From NCBI GenBank assembly GCA_016715965.1, contig JADJXG010000001.1, forward strand, positions 2,733,501-2,797,500: a DNA stretch of 64,000 nt, in the 5' to 3' direction. The stretch comes from Saprospiraceae bacterium (GTDB taxonomy: Bacteria > Bacteroidota > Bacteroidia > Chitinophagales > Saprospiraceae). The notes beneath the pieces are model-generated. The model was not told where the DNA came from, made no database searches, and was given only the letters and a program-made list of their open reading frames with translations. The translations under genes were made by a program, and so were the position numbers. Positions within the stretch are counted from its first letter, which is position 1, and each line of letters begins with the position of its first letter. Below, piece by piece: positions 8,367 to 17,292 of this stretch.

Positions 8367-9017
8367 TTACAGTTTTTGGATTTTACAATGTAGGAGAACA
8401 AATCTATCCTGGCTTGGTTCGTATTGATTTTTTTCAAATCGAATTTTGATTTTTTGAATCAAGTTTTCATGATCTGCTTTCGGGATGCAAATTTTCAAAA
8501 AGCGGGGTCCGGTTTCGTTCATTTGAATTCCAAGATTTTTAATGATGCCATATAAGATGGAAATATTCTCTTCATTGCTTTCAATCTGGTAGCATACCAT
8601 GATATGGATTTGTATTGGCTGAGCCTGATCCAATGCCAGTTTCGCAGCAGTTTTATAGGCCTTGGACAGACCAGAGCTGCCCAATTTTATACCACCAAAA
8701 TATCGAATGCAAATAATTGCAACAGCCATCAATTGATGGCTTTCGATTTGTTGAAACATTGGCTTGCCTGCACTCCCAGATGGCTCTCCGTCATCCGATG
8801 ATCTGTTGAGATTTAAATCCGGACCTGACTTCCAGGCGTGACAAATATGCCTGGCTTTGGGGTGTTGTTGACTAAAATGTTCTATGTATTTCTTGAGTTG
8901 ATTTTCATCAGAACAGGGGATCGCATAGGCTATAAATTTGCTACCCTTCTCCTGATAAATGCCTTCAGCGGATTCTCCAATGCTATGGTAAAAAGAAGCT
9001 TCGATATTCATTCTCAA
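8367..9017 (-). CDS. YigZ/IMPACT family protein
   Basis: A 216-residue protein of the YigZ/IMPACT family. The N-terminal domain carries the signature EKGSKFIAYA, HICHAWK, then SSDDGEPSGSAGKPM and VAIICIRYFGGIKLG; the last 70 residues form the small ferredoxin-like DUF1949-type domain. The molecular role in bacteria is not settled; related eukaryotic IMPACT proteins act in translational control. Met1 or Met3 may be the start. It is tightly packed between the transporter gene (14 bp) and coaE (2 bp). Confidence 0.88.
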   Translation of the reverse strand: MRMNIEASFYHSIGESAEGIYQEKGSKFIAYAIPCSDENQLKKYIEHFSQQHPKARHICHAWKSGPDLNLNRSSDDGEPSGSAGKPMFQQIESHQLMAVAIICIRYFGGIKLGSSGLSKAYKTAAKLALDQAQPIQIHIMVCYQIESNEENISILYGIIKNLGIQMNETGPRFLKICIPKADHENLIQKIKIRFEKNQYEPSQDRFVLLHCKIQKL

Positions 9018-9031
9018 ATTTTAGTCTTACT

Positions 9032-9895
9032 TTAGCTTGGATTGAAAATACTTAGAAGAAGAATGGCCACCATGGCCACCATTAAACCCCATATTTGGAT
9101 TTTGAGCAATTTTTCTTTGAATACAGCATATCCGATCAGGACACTCAAACTTAAAACAGCGCAATTTAAGATCGGAAAAAGCTGAGACCCCTGCATGCCT
9201 TCCATCATGGAAAGATTGATGAAGTAAATAGAGAAAAAATTAGGAAGACCCAGCACAATCCCGGCACCAATTTCGGTAAGACGAATGGAGGAATATCCTT
9301 GATTTCTCAACAATACAACAATAGATACCAAAGCTGCTCCGGTAAAAATTAGTTTCGTTAATCCCATGCTTCCTTCAGTCAGAGAGAGATGGCTGTGGTG
9401 CGCAAGAATAAGGCTGATTTCAATCATGGAAGAAACCAAAAACACCGCCGCCAACAAAAGGAATCGGCTGGATTTATTTTCTGCTGTTTTGTCTTTGCTA
9501 TGGTCCGATCTGGTAAGCCAATAGATGGCTGGTACAGATAGAATAATTCCAAGCCATTGCAACGAGCTCGGGTTTTCACCAACAAACAAGGCAACAATGA
9601 CTGTTAAAACAATTGAAATTTTTTGAAAAACTGTGCTTACACCCAATCCGTTTTCCCTCACAGAAGCGGAGTAAAAATTAAATCCAGCAAAAAAAAGAAT
9701 TCCCATCCAAATGCCAAAGAACCAAGTCCCAAGGCCATGAGGACTGGATATCTGAGGCTGTCCAAACCATGACAGGATGGCACAAATTAAATAATTGACA
9801 GCGATGATATTGGGCATTCTGTAGTGAGCGGGCAAGATTCTAAAAATCAGCCCAAGGCACAAAGTACAGCCAATGCATAGAACGAGATAAATCAT
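9032..9895 (-). CDS. EamA/DMT family transporter
   Basis: A 287-residue polytopic membrane protein with about ten hydrophobic segments in two similar halves, as in drug/metabolite transporters of the EamA type. Features supporting this include SVRENGLGVSTVFQKIS before a membrane helix in the first half and the related LFPILNCAVLSLSVLIGYAVFKEKL in the second, with the inner helix-break glycines and the short charged loops of the family. The substrate is unknown. The frame is open to 10024, but the extra 43 residues are polar and unlike the family; ATG 9895 gives the usual length and starts just before the first helix (MIYLVLCIGC), so it is preferred. It heads the operon with yigZ, coaE and rocD. 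Confidence 0.75.
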   Translation of the reverse strand: MIYLVLCIGCTLCLGLIFRILPAHYRMPNIIAVNYLICAILSWFGQPQISSPHGLGTWFFGIWMGILFFAGFNFYSASVRENGLGVSTVFQKISIVLTVIVALFVGENPSSLQWLGIILSVPAIYWLTRSDHSKDKTAENKSSRFLLLAAVFLVSSMIEISLILAHHSHLSLTEGSMGLTKLIFTGAALVSIVVLLRNQGYSSIRLTEIGAGIVLGLPNFFSIYFINLSMMEGMQGSQLFPILNCAVLSLSVLIGYAVFKEKLLKIQIWGLMVAMVAILLLSIFNPS

Positions 9896-10010
9896 CAAAA
9901 TGAAACGAAGGTAAAGAGTTTGATCGGCTCCTGATACCAAAAATCCTGATACCAAGGTTTTTAAAGGAATGGCTCCCATTAACCATTTATTGGCATGAAT
10001 ATGATACTGC

Positions 10011-10045
10011 ATTGTCTTTTGCAAAACTTTTTGGGATTACATTTG
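10011..10045 (+). promoter_or_regulatory. Candidate promoter of the BT_3928-type gene
   Basis: TACATTTG at 10038-10045 fits the Bacteroidota -7 element TAnnTTTG, and TTG at 10012-10014 lies 23 bp upstream as a possible -33 element. Predicted transcription start is near 10053, leaving an 18-nt leader before ATG 10071. Confidence 0.45.
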
Positions 10046-10070
10046 TAGTTCCATTTTAAAATTCATCTGT

Positions 10071-11561
10071 ATGACCATTATCAGCTTAAATATTTATATT
10101 GCCATCGTAGCAATCGTTTTGACTTGGGTCGCAAGCAAAAAGGCAGAGATTTTTCAAAGTTGGTTTGACAGTTTTTTACAGAATTTCTGTGGTGCTTTGT
10201 TTATTTTTTCCGGATTTGTCAAAGCAGTCGATCCTATGGGCACGGCATACAAAATGGAAGAGTATTTCAAAGAGTTTGAGCAAATGGCCAATGGAAGTTT
10301 TCTTGCCTTTATGGCAGACCTGTTTCCATTTATGCTACAATATGCAGTGGGGTTTTCAGTAACGATGATTGTTTTGGAAATTGTGGTTGGCATTGCATTG
10401 ATCATTGGATCTTATAAGAAGTTAACGGCATGGTTATTTTTCCTGATTATGGTGTTCTTTACCAAATTAACCGGATATACTTTTTTGACAGGTTACGTGC
10501 CTCAAGGTGTTAATTTCTTTGAATTTTCAAGCTGGGGAGATTGGGATAAAACCCTCATGAGGGTCCAAAACTGTGGTTGTTTCGGAGATTTCTTAAAGCT
10601 GGATCCCCGTACATCCTTTTTAAAAGATGTTTTCCTGATGATTCCGGCGATTTTATTTTTGTTCAGGTATAAGAGTTGGCATTCCTTCTTTTCGCCATCC
10701 ATTCGAAAAGTCATCATGGCGCTTTCGATAGCGGGTTTCCTATTGTTTTGTTTGACAAATTTTGTCTGGCGGGAACCCATGATTGATTTCAGGCCATTTG
10801 CCATCGGGACCGATGTTCGAACAGCGAAAGAAAATGAAATGGAGGCCATGGCCAAAGTCAGCATTGTGGGATGGAAGTTGCGAAACAGAAATTCGGGTGA
10901 AATTAAAGATCTGAGTGACGCTGACTATATGGGTAATCTTGCGTCTTATCCAAAGACGGATTGGGAAGTATTGGATCAAATCAAAAGTGAACCAAGCATT
11001 CCTATCACCAAAATTTCCGATTTTGTGATATACGACCTTGAAGGAAATGATGTTACCTACAAAATATTGGATGAAGAGAGAAGCCAACTGATGATCAATT
11101 GTCCAAAAATGTACTTTACAAGTAGGTCTGAATCCGTGATGAGATCTGATACAGTCTATCGAAATGACACCATTTGGGATAAATCAATAAAGGATTCGTT
11201 TCAAGTAACTAGGACCATTGAAGAAATCAAGCAGCTTGAAGAGAAAAGAAACGTCTATACCTGGGATCAAAAATTCCTTAATCTTTTGAAAAATAAGATC
11301 TTGCCTTTAGCGGATTCGTTGAAAAACGATGGTTTGGCTACCTGCCTGGTGGCCGGGGGTACAGGTGAAGAGGCGCTTAAAGATTTGATTGATAGTCAGA
11401 ACTTGACTATTCCGGTATATACTGCGGATGATATCCTCTTGAAGACGATCATGAGATCCAATCCTGGACTGATCCTGTGGAGAAATGGTAAAATTATCTA
11501 CAAATGGCATTATGCCGCATTGCCAGAAGCTTCATTGGTTCGAAGGGATTATTTGAGATAG
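10071..11561 (+). CDS. BT_3928-type membrane protein: DoxX-like N-terminus with thioredoxin-like C-terminus
   Basis: A 496-residue protein. Residues 1-230 contain about six membrane helices of the DoxX/MauE type (GALFIFSGFVKAVDPMGTAY is the typical family opening), with a Cys pair QNCGCFGD at residues 168 and 170 in a loop. The C-terminal 260 residues are soluble, contain an acidic and charged middle (residues about 370-400), and end in a stretch that looks like a thioredoxin fold without CxxC (PLADSLKNDGLATCLVAGG ... GLILWRNGKIIYKWH). Related Bacteroidota proteins are named BT_3928; their role is unproven but the arrangement suggests membrane redox or quinone-linked electron transfer. It has its own promoter and appears monocistronic. 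Confidence 0.8.
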   Translation: MTIISLNIYIAIVAIVLTWVASKKAEIFQSWFDSFLQNFCGALFIFSGFVKAVDPMGTAYKMEEYFKEFEQMANGSFLAFMADLFPFMLQYAVGFSVTMIVLEIVVGIALIIGSYKKLTAWLFFLIMVFFTKLTGYTFLTGYVPQGVNFFEFSSWGDWDKTLMRVQNCGCFGDFLKLDPRTSFLKDVFLMIPAILFLFRYKSWHSFFSPSIRKVIMALSIAGFLLFCLTNFVWREPMIDFRPFAIGTDVRTAKENEMEAMAKVSIVGWKLRNRNSGEIKDLSDADYMGNLASYPKTDWEVLDQIKSEPSIPITKISDFVIYDLEGNDVTYKILDEERSQLMINCPKMYFTSRSESVMRSDTVYRNDTIWDKSIKDSFQVTRTIEEIKQLEEKRNVYTWDQKFLNLLKNKILPLADSLKNDGLATCLVAGGTGEEALKDLIDSQNLTIPVYTADDILLKTIMRSNPGLILWRNGKIIYKWHYAALPEASLVRRDYLR

Positions 11562-11620
11562 GCTGGAAAATTAAATTTGTTATTTTTTTAAAAAACAAAG
11601 CATATATTAGACATTCATTT

Positions 11621-11628
11621 TATCTTTG
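11621..11628 (+). promoter_or_regulatory. Candidate -7 promoter element for nusB-guaA
   Basis: TATCTTTG matches TAnnTTTG and lies 25 bp before the nusB ATG, giving a predicted start of transcription near 11635. No TTG is seen at the -33 spacing. An A/T-only hairpin (TTTGTT ... AACAAA) at about 11576-11599 could end the preceding transcript. Confidence 0.4.
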
Positions 11629-11653
11629 GGCGGCGTTACCGTAAAGACCGTTC

Positions 11654-12592
11654 ATGCTAAGTAGAAGAAATGTGCGCATCAAAGCGATGCAGCAATTGTA
11701 CAGTTTGTCCCAAGACCGCGAACTTAGTTTTTCTGAAGCCATGACGGCATTCAGGAAATCCATTCAGGACGCATTTTTATTGTATATGCTCAATCTTCAT
11801 AGCCTTGTAAAAGTTTGTTCTTTTGCCTCAGAAGACGCCAATCACAGATCTAAAAAACACATTCGAAGCGAGGAAGACAAGGTTTTTACAGATAAACTTT
11901 ATACAAACCCCAAAATTCAAAGTCTAGCTACCAATAAACCATTTCAGGATGCTTTGAAAAAAGAAGGATTCGACAAAGCAATTGATGATGATTTATTCCG
12001 AAAGATCTACAAGGAATTTGCCAAGGAAGCCAGTTATGTACAGTATATCAGTAATACGGAGACCACCGATGAAGACACGGTAGAAGTACTTTTAGAATTG
12101 TACAGAGCCTGCAGGAGAAATGAATTGTTCAATGAAATAATGGACGATTTATTTGCCAGTTGGGCAGATGACAAATCTCTTGTCATAGGATCTGTAAAGA
12201 AAACAATCAAGGCATTACCGGTGGAAGGTAAATTTTTTACCGAATTTCTTCCTGACGAAGAAACAGTAGAAGAAGTTGGCACTACTTTGCTGCAAAGGAT
12301 TCATGACGAAGGCAAAGAGTTGGATCAGTTGATTGAACCACTCCTGGAGAATTGGGATTCTGAAAGGGTTGCAATTATAGACATGATCCTTATAAAGATG
12401 GGCGTTGTAGAAATGAAGTATCTGAAGACCATACCAACAAAAGTGACCATCGATGAATATGTAGAGTTGTCAAAAATGTACAGCACCGATAAATCCAAAG
12501 AATTTGTCAACGGTGTTCTCGATAAGTTATTAAAGGTATTGCAGGATCAAGGTATGATCGTAAAAGAAGGGAGAGGTCTGTTGGAATCATAA
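11654..12592 (+). CDS. nusB: Transcription antitermination factor NusB, long Bacteroidota form
   Basis: A 312-residue NusB, about twice the length of the E. coli protein. The opening LSRRNVRIKAMQQLYSL is the conserved NusB N-terminal helix, and the C-terminal part carries RVAIIDMILIKMGVVEMKYL and the IPTKVTIDEYVELSKMYST segment that closes every NusB fold, followed by FVNGVLDKLL. The extra 130 residues in the middle are normal for Bacteroidota. NusB binds boxA RNA with NusE (S10) in rRNA antitermination. guaA starts 29 bp downstream and is probably in the same operon. Confidence 0.92.
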   Translation: MLSRRNVRIKAMQQLYSLSQDRELSFSEAMTAFRKSIQDAFLLYMLNLHSLVKVCSFASEDANHRSKKHIRSEEDKVFTDKLYTNPKIQSLATNKPFQDALKKEGFDKAIDDDLFRKIYKEFAKEASYVQYISNTETTDEDTVEVLLELYRACRRNELFNEIMDDLFASWADDKSLVIGSVKKTIKALPVEGKFFTEFLPDEETVEEVGTTLLQRIHDEGKELDQLIEPLLENWDSERVAIIDMILIKMGVVEMKYLKTIPTKVTIDEYVELSKMYSTDKSKEFVNGVLDKLLKVLQDQGMIVKEGRGLLES

Positions 12593-12621
12593 CAGATACA
12601 CATCCCTCCACCAAACAGGAG

Positions 12622-14160
12622 ATGGAACTCAAACGCATTGTTATATTGGATTTTGGTTCTCAGCTTACCCAGCTCATCGCAAGAAGGGTGAGAGAGCTTA
12701 ATTATTTTTGTGAGGTGATCCCTTTTCATAAAGCGGAAGAATTGACTCCTGAAAATTGTTCTGCAGTGATCTTATCCGGGAGTCCTGCTTCCGTCAGATC
12801 AGAAAATCATCCAGCTGTGGATGTCAATAGACTCATAGAGCTTTTTCCCATATTGGGAATTTGTTATGGCGCTCAATTGGTAGCTTCGCTAACAGGAGGA
12901 TTTGTGGAAAATTCAGGCCACCGGGAATACGGTTTTGCAAGATTGAATCAGATCAAAGATGACCCCATTTGGAAAGATATTCCCGACCATTCCCAGGTGT
13001 GGATGTCTCACAGCGATACCATTCAATCCATAGGTCCGGAATTTGAGCTCATTGGTTCTTCAGATAGCATTTCTATTGCAGCTTATAGGAAAGCAAATGG
13101 CGCAAATCCCTGCTATCTCGTCCAGTTTCATCCTGAAGTGGTGCACAGTGAATTTGGCAGTCAGTTTTTGAAAAATTTTTTACAAAATCTGGCAAAATTG
13201 GAGCCGGACTGGACCCAGGAATCTTTTATCCAAATGACTGTTGATGACATTAGAACAAGGGTGGAGCAAGAACATGTTCTATTGGCATTGTCCGGAGGAG
13301 TGGATTCAACAGTCGCTGCTTTACTGATGCACCGCGCGATAGGCCAAAATTTGCATTGCTTTTTTATTGACAATGGACTGCTCAGGCAGGGAGAATATGA
13401 ACAAGTGCTCGAGAACTACCAAGAAATGGGCTTAAGCATTCGAGGGATCGATGCAAAGGATAGATTTTATGCCGCATTGAAAGGTCTTGAAGATCCGGAA
13501 CTGAAAAGAAAGGCCATAGGGAAAACTTTTATAGAAGTATTTGAAGAAGCGGCTTCCTCTTTCCCTTCTGTGAAGTGGTTGTGTCAGGGTACCATTTATC
13601 CTGATGTCATTGAGTCCGTATCTGTCACCGGGCCTTCTGTTACGATCAAGTCTCATCACAATGTTGGGGGATTACCCGAAAAGTTAAAACTTAAAATTAT
13701 TGAACCGCTTCGCATGCTCTTCAAAGACGAAGTGCGAAAAGTAGGGAAGCTGCTCGGTCTTAAATCATTAATACTCAATCGTCACCCTTTCCCGGGTCCT
13801 GGTTTGGGAATCAGGATCATTGGTGAAATCACACCGGACAAAGTAGAATTGCTTCAAAAAGCAGATAAAATTTTCATCGATGTTTTAAGGGAGAATCACC
13901 TTTACCACGAAATTTGGCAGGCAGGATGTATTCTTTTACCGGTAAAGTCCGTTGGCGTGATGGGAGACGAAAGGACTTATGAAAATGTGGTGGCGTTAAG
14001 AGCGGTGAGTTCATCGGATGGAATGACTGCCGAGTGGAGCAGAATTCCACATGAAATTCTTGCTAAAACCTCCAGTGAAATAATCAACAAAGTGAAAGGT
14101 ATAAACAGGGTCGTCTATGATATCAGCAGTAAGCCTCCGGCAACCATTGAATGGGAATAA
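12622..14160 (+). CDS. guaA: GMP synthase (glutamine-hydrolysing)
   Basis: A 512-residue two-domain enzyme that aminates XMP to GMP. The glutaminase domain occupies residues 1-195, with the nucleophile Cys in GICYGAQ, and the His/Glu pair in QFHPEVVHSE. The ATP pyrophosphatase domain follows with the PP-loop ALSGGVDSTVAALL near residue 226, and the dimerisation domain has the classic NRHPFPGPGLGIR and ends in PPATIEWE, the standard GuaA terminus. The next gene begins 44 bp inside its end. guaA, with purM and purA elsewhere in the window, provides purine synthesis functions. Confidence 0.95.
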   Translation: MELKRIVILDFGSQLTQLIARRVRELNYFCEVIPFHKAEELTPENCSAVILSGSPASVRSENHPAVDVNRLIELFPILGICYGAQLVASLTGGFVENSGHREYGFARLNQIKDDPIWKDIPDHSQVWMSHSDTIQSIGPEFELIGSSDSISIAAYRKANGANPCYLVQFHPEVVHSEFGSQFLKNFLQNLAKLEPDWTQESFIQMTVDDIRTRVEQEHVLLALSGGVDSTVAALLMHRAIGQNLHCFFIDNGLLRQGEYEQVLENYQEMGLSIRGIDAKDRFYAALKGLEDPELKRKAIGKTFIEVFEEAASSFPSVKWLCQGTIYPDVIESVSVTGPSVTIKSHHNVGGLPEKLKLKIIEPLRMLFKDEVRKVGKLLGLKSLILNRHPFPGPGLGIRIIGEITPDKVELLQKADKIFIDVLRENHLYHEIWQAGCILLPVKSVGVMGDERTYENVVALRAVSSSDGMTAEWSRIPHEILAKTSSEIINKVKGINRVVYDISSKPPATIEWE

Positions 14161-15526
14161 TTTCTTATTTGCATCGGTCTTTTTCTTGCTATTGGGACTT
14201 TTTTGGATGTCTTGTTCTACATCAAAAAAGACAGTAAATCCTAAATCAATTCCTGAGAAGAAAACTGATGTATCCTCAAAACCCGACCCATCTCAAAAAG
14301 TAGACACTGTTGTATGGAAGGAAAAGAAATTGGACCCACCTGTTGTTCTTGAAAAAGATAAAATCACTTCCAAACCAACTACCGCAGGTAAACAAAAAAT
14401 AAAAACCGGCAAAGTAAGCAAATCAACGGATGAGTTTCAAATTTTGGTTCTACTCCCATTAAAGTTGACAGAAACAGATACCAATACCGGAAGAATCAAT
14501 CCAAGTCTGTTGAGATACATTCACTTCTATGCCGGTATGGAGTTGGCTTCACAGGAATACAGTGGTATGCTCAGTAAGCCGGTGACCCTTAAAATTCAAT
14601 CTGTTTCAGAGTCCGGTGATTTGCAAAAAATATTGGATGATTTCCGCACAAGTCCTCCTCATTTGATCGTTGGACCTCAAAAATTGGAATTATTGAAAGA
14701 GGCCTCTATCTGGGCCAAGGAGTACCAAACCACCTTAATCAGTCCGTGGGTAAGCGGTAGCAATTTGGTAGAGGAAAATCCTTTTTATATACAGATTAAA
14801 CCGACTCTGGCCAATCAGTATAAGTTTATGAATGAACACGCCAGAAAGTCTTATGCAGCATCTAACATCACACTTGTCTTAAGGGATGATGATGAAGGGA
14901 AAGAACTGTATTTCAATGACTCCAGTGAGTATGCACAAAAAATCCAAATCAAGAAATTCAAAGAATCTGACTTGGTTAGTTCCAATGAATTGTTGATAAA
15001 AAACATGCTCAGGGAGACGGGTACAAACGTATTTATATTGCCCATGGGATTCTCACGAGATGAAAATTTTGTTTACCATTTTTTGAGAAGGGCTGCAGCA
15101 GAGAAAGAGACCAAGGATGTGGTGATTTATGGAATGTCAAAATGGCTCGAAATGAAAAGTGACGTGGTCGATATGCTCCACACCCTGAAAGTCAGAATGA
15201 GCGCTGGAAATTTTTCCGATGCAGACAGCCAGGACTTGAAGAATTTTAAAAGAAAATTTTTCGACAGATACAGAGAATTTCCAACCCAAGACGCGCTGGA
15301 GGGATACGATTTGATGAGTTACTGCATTAAATCGCTGGATACCTTTGGACCAGATTTTCATTTAAACCAGCAAACCAAATTGCAAATTCAATATTTGCAA
15401 ACCGACTTTGAATTAAAACCCATGTACAAAGATTCGAAACTGAAAGACGCGAATCCTGATTATTTTGAAAACAGCTACATCAGAATGATCGAGTTAAAGA
15501 ACAACCGATTGAAAGTAGTAGACTAG
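14117..15526 (+). CDS. Periplasmic-binding-protein-fold lipoprotein (LpoA-like or ABC substrate-binding-like)
   Basis: A 469-residue protein. Residues 14-34 form a signal sequence ending in FWMSCSTSKK, an atypical lipobox in which Trp-Met-Ser precede the Cys. Residues 35-110 are a low-complexity Lys/Pro/Ser/Asp linker. From residue 112 (FQILVLLPLKL) the chain has the alternating strand-helix pattern of type 1 periplasmic binding proteins: YAGMELASQEY, IVGPQKLELLK, TTLISPWVSG, NITLVLRDDDEGKEL, NVFILPMGFS and DALEGYDLMSYCIKSLD. The fold is shared by amino-acid ABC receptors and by LpoA, activator of penicillin-binding protein 1A; no ABC permease is near, and the long linker suits an LpoA-like role, but this is inference. 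The only ATG lies 44 bp inside guaA, implying coupled translation. Confidence 0.75.
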   Translation: MISAVSLRQPLNGNNFLFASVFFLLLGLFWMSCSTSKKTVNPKSIPEKKTDVSSKPDPSQKVDTVVWKEKKLDPPVVLEKDKITSKPTTAGKQKIKTGKVSKSTDEFQILVLLPLKLTETDTNTGRINPSLLRYIHFYAGMELASQEYSGMLSKPVTLKIQSVSESGDLQKILDDFRTSPPHLIVGPQKLELLKEASIWAKEYQTTLISPWVSGSNLVEENPFYIQIKPTLANQYKFMNEHARKSYAASNITLVLRDDDEGKELYFNDSSEYAQKIQIKKFKESDLVSSNELLIKNMLRETGTNVFILPMGFSRDENFVYHFLRRAAAEKETKDVVIYGMSKWLEMKSDVVDMLHTLKVRMSAGNFSDADSQDLKNFKRKFFDRYREFPTQDALEGYDLMSYCIKSLDTFGPDFHLNQQTKLQIQYLQTDFELKPMYKDSKLKDANPDYFENSYIRMIELKNNRLKVVD

Positions 15527-15546
15527 AATTTTCAGCAACAGCTGGT

Positions 15547-16626
15547 TTAAAAATATTTTAAACGAATCGTTGGTTCAATTTGGAGTAAAACTTCGTGGAT
15601 CAATCGAATGACGTTTTCGATGTCTTCTTTGTGTGCGGACTCAACGGTTGTGTGCATATATTTTAGGGGCAGAGATATCAATGCAGAAGGTACTCCTCCG
15701 TTTGAGTATGCAAATGCATCGGTATCAGTTCCTGTGGTTCGCGAAGATGCAGCCCTTTGAAATGGAATTTCCTTTTCCTGAGCAATCTTTATGATTAAAT
15801 CTTGCAACATATTGTGTACCGCTGGAGCATAACAAAGAACTGGACCTGATCCGCATTTTATACTTCCTTGCTCCTTGGTTTTGACCATCGGTGTATGAGT
15901 ATCATGCGTAACATCCGTAACAATGGCAATATTGGGTTTGATGGTGTGGGTGATCATTTCTGCTCCCCTGAGGCCAATTTCTTCTTGAACAGAATTGACG
16001 ATGTAAAGTGAATAGGGTAATTTGGTTTTATTTTCATGAATTAATCTGGCGACTTCGGCGATACAAAATCCGCCCATGCGGTTGTCCAATGCTCTCCCGA
16101 CATAATAAGTATCATTTAGTTTGGTAAGACCATCTTCGTAAGTAATCAGGCATCCGACATGTATGCCCATTTTTTCTACTTCTTCTTTGTCTTTGGCGCC
16201 GACATCGATAAAAATATTTTCAATGGTTGCCGTGAGATTTGTATCGTTACCTTTTCGCAAATGAATGGCTGGCCAGCCAAATATACCATTGACAACTCCC
16301 TTTGCAGTATGGATCAGTACACGTTTTGAAGGTGCGATAGACTGATCTGTACCTCCGTTTCGGATCACATAGATGTAACCATCATCCGTTATGTAATTGA
16401 CCATCCATGAAATTTCATCGGAATGACCTTCTATAACTACTTTAAACTCCTTGCCGGGATTGATGATGCCGTACAAGGTGCCATAGTGGTCCAAATGCCA
16501 TTCATCAATATATGGTTTAATGTAATCAAGCCAAATTTTTTGCCCTTCGGATTCATTTCCCGTGGGTGATGGATTGTTGAGATATTTGAATAAAAATTCT
16601 TCTGACTTGCTGTTAATGATGGTCAT
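15547..16626 (-). CDS. M42 family metallo-aminopeptidase
   Basis: A 359-residue di-metal peptidase of the M42 (glutamyl aminopeptidase/tetrahedral TET) family. Metal ligands and catalytic residues are recognisable in EGHSDEISWMV (His/Asp), GRALDNRMGG (bridging Asp), VQEEIGLRGAEM (general base Glu pair), VTDVTHD and the terminal MHTTVESAHKEDIENV (His ligand). Such enzymes trim peptides in the cytosol. It follows pyrE by 13 bp on the same strand, so the two are probably co-transcribed. Confidence 0.9.
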   Translation of the reverse strand: MTIINSKSEEFLFKYLNNPSPTGNESEGQKIWLDYIKPYIDEWHLDHYGTLYGIINPGKEFKVVIEGHSDEISWMVNYITDDGYIYVIRNGGTDQSIAPSKRVLIHTAKGVVNGIFGWPAIHLRKGNDTNLTATIENIFIDVGAKDKEEVEKMGIHVGCLITYEDGLTKLNDTYYVGRALDNRMGGFCIAEVARLIHENKTKLPYSLYIVNSVQEEIGLRGAEMITHTIKPNIAIVTDVTHDTHTPMVKTKEQGSIKCGSGPVLCYAPAVHNMLQDLIIKIAQEKEIPFQRAASSRTTGTDTDAFAYSNGGVPSALISLPLKYMHTTVESAHKEDIENVIRLIHEVLLQIEPTIRLKYF

Positions 16627-16639
16627 AAAATTGGGATAA

Positions 16640-17284
16640 TTAATTATGGTGAACGAAGGAATCAGACCATAATTTCGGATTCAGGTTCCAGGATTTAAGT
16701 TTTTCGAAATCTTCGGGACTAACAAACTTTCCATGCAAAGCGCGTACCAAAAGTGTTTCAAAGTTGGTTAAACTGTGAAATTTTACTTTGTTTTCGGAAA
16801 ATTTGTGGCTTGTTTCGGGAAAGCCGTATTGAAAGAGTGCCAAAACTCCGGCAATTCGAGCCTTCGCACCAACAATGGCATTTACCGCTTCCATAGAACT
16901 TCCCCCCGTGGAGACCAAATCTTCAATGACCAATACCACAGGATTTTCCGGCAGTCTGCCTTCAATCATATTTTTAAGGCCGTGGTCTTTTGGCTTCGAC
17001 CGCACATACACAAAAGGGAGGTCAAGATGGTCTGCTACCATTGCACCCCAGGGAATTCCTGCCGTAGCTACACCGGCAATGCAATTCACAGCTTCAAACA
17101 GGTGGGCTTCTCTGCAAAGACCTTTCACGACGATTTTTCTTACTTCAGGAAAAGACAAGATGAGCCGGTTGTCACAATAGATAGGAGATCTCAATCCGGA
17201 AGCCCATATAAATGGCTCTTTTGGATTTAATTTAATTGCGTTTATTTGCAGTAATCTATTAGCAATATTATCAGCTAAATTCAT
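16640..17284 (-). CDS. pyrE: Orotate phosphoribosyltransferase
   Basis: A 214-residue type I phosphoribosyltransferase that makes orotidine monophosphate from orotate and PRPP. The PRPP-binding motif VLVIEDLVSTGGSSMEAV is near residue 115, and FVYVRSKPKDHGLKNMIEG provides the catalytic Lys loop. The N-terminal LKPKEPF-type segment (KLNPKEPFIWASGLRSPIYCDNR in part) is the family signature. Its start codon is only 8 bp from the divergent Nudix gene, so its promoter must lie inside that gene. Confidence 0.93.
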   Translation of the reverse strand: MNLADNIANRLLQINAIKLNPKEPFIWASGLRSPIYCDNRLILSFPEVRKIVVKGLCREAHLFEAVNCIAGVATAGIPWGAMVADHLDLPFVYVRSKPKDHGLKNMIEGRLPENPVVLVIEDLVSTGGSSMEAVNAIVGAKARIAGVLALFQYGFPETSHKFSENKVKFHSLTNFETLLVRALHGKFVSPEDFEKLKSWNLNPKLWSDSFVHHN

Positions 17285-17292
17285 ATTGACTC

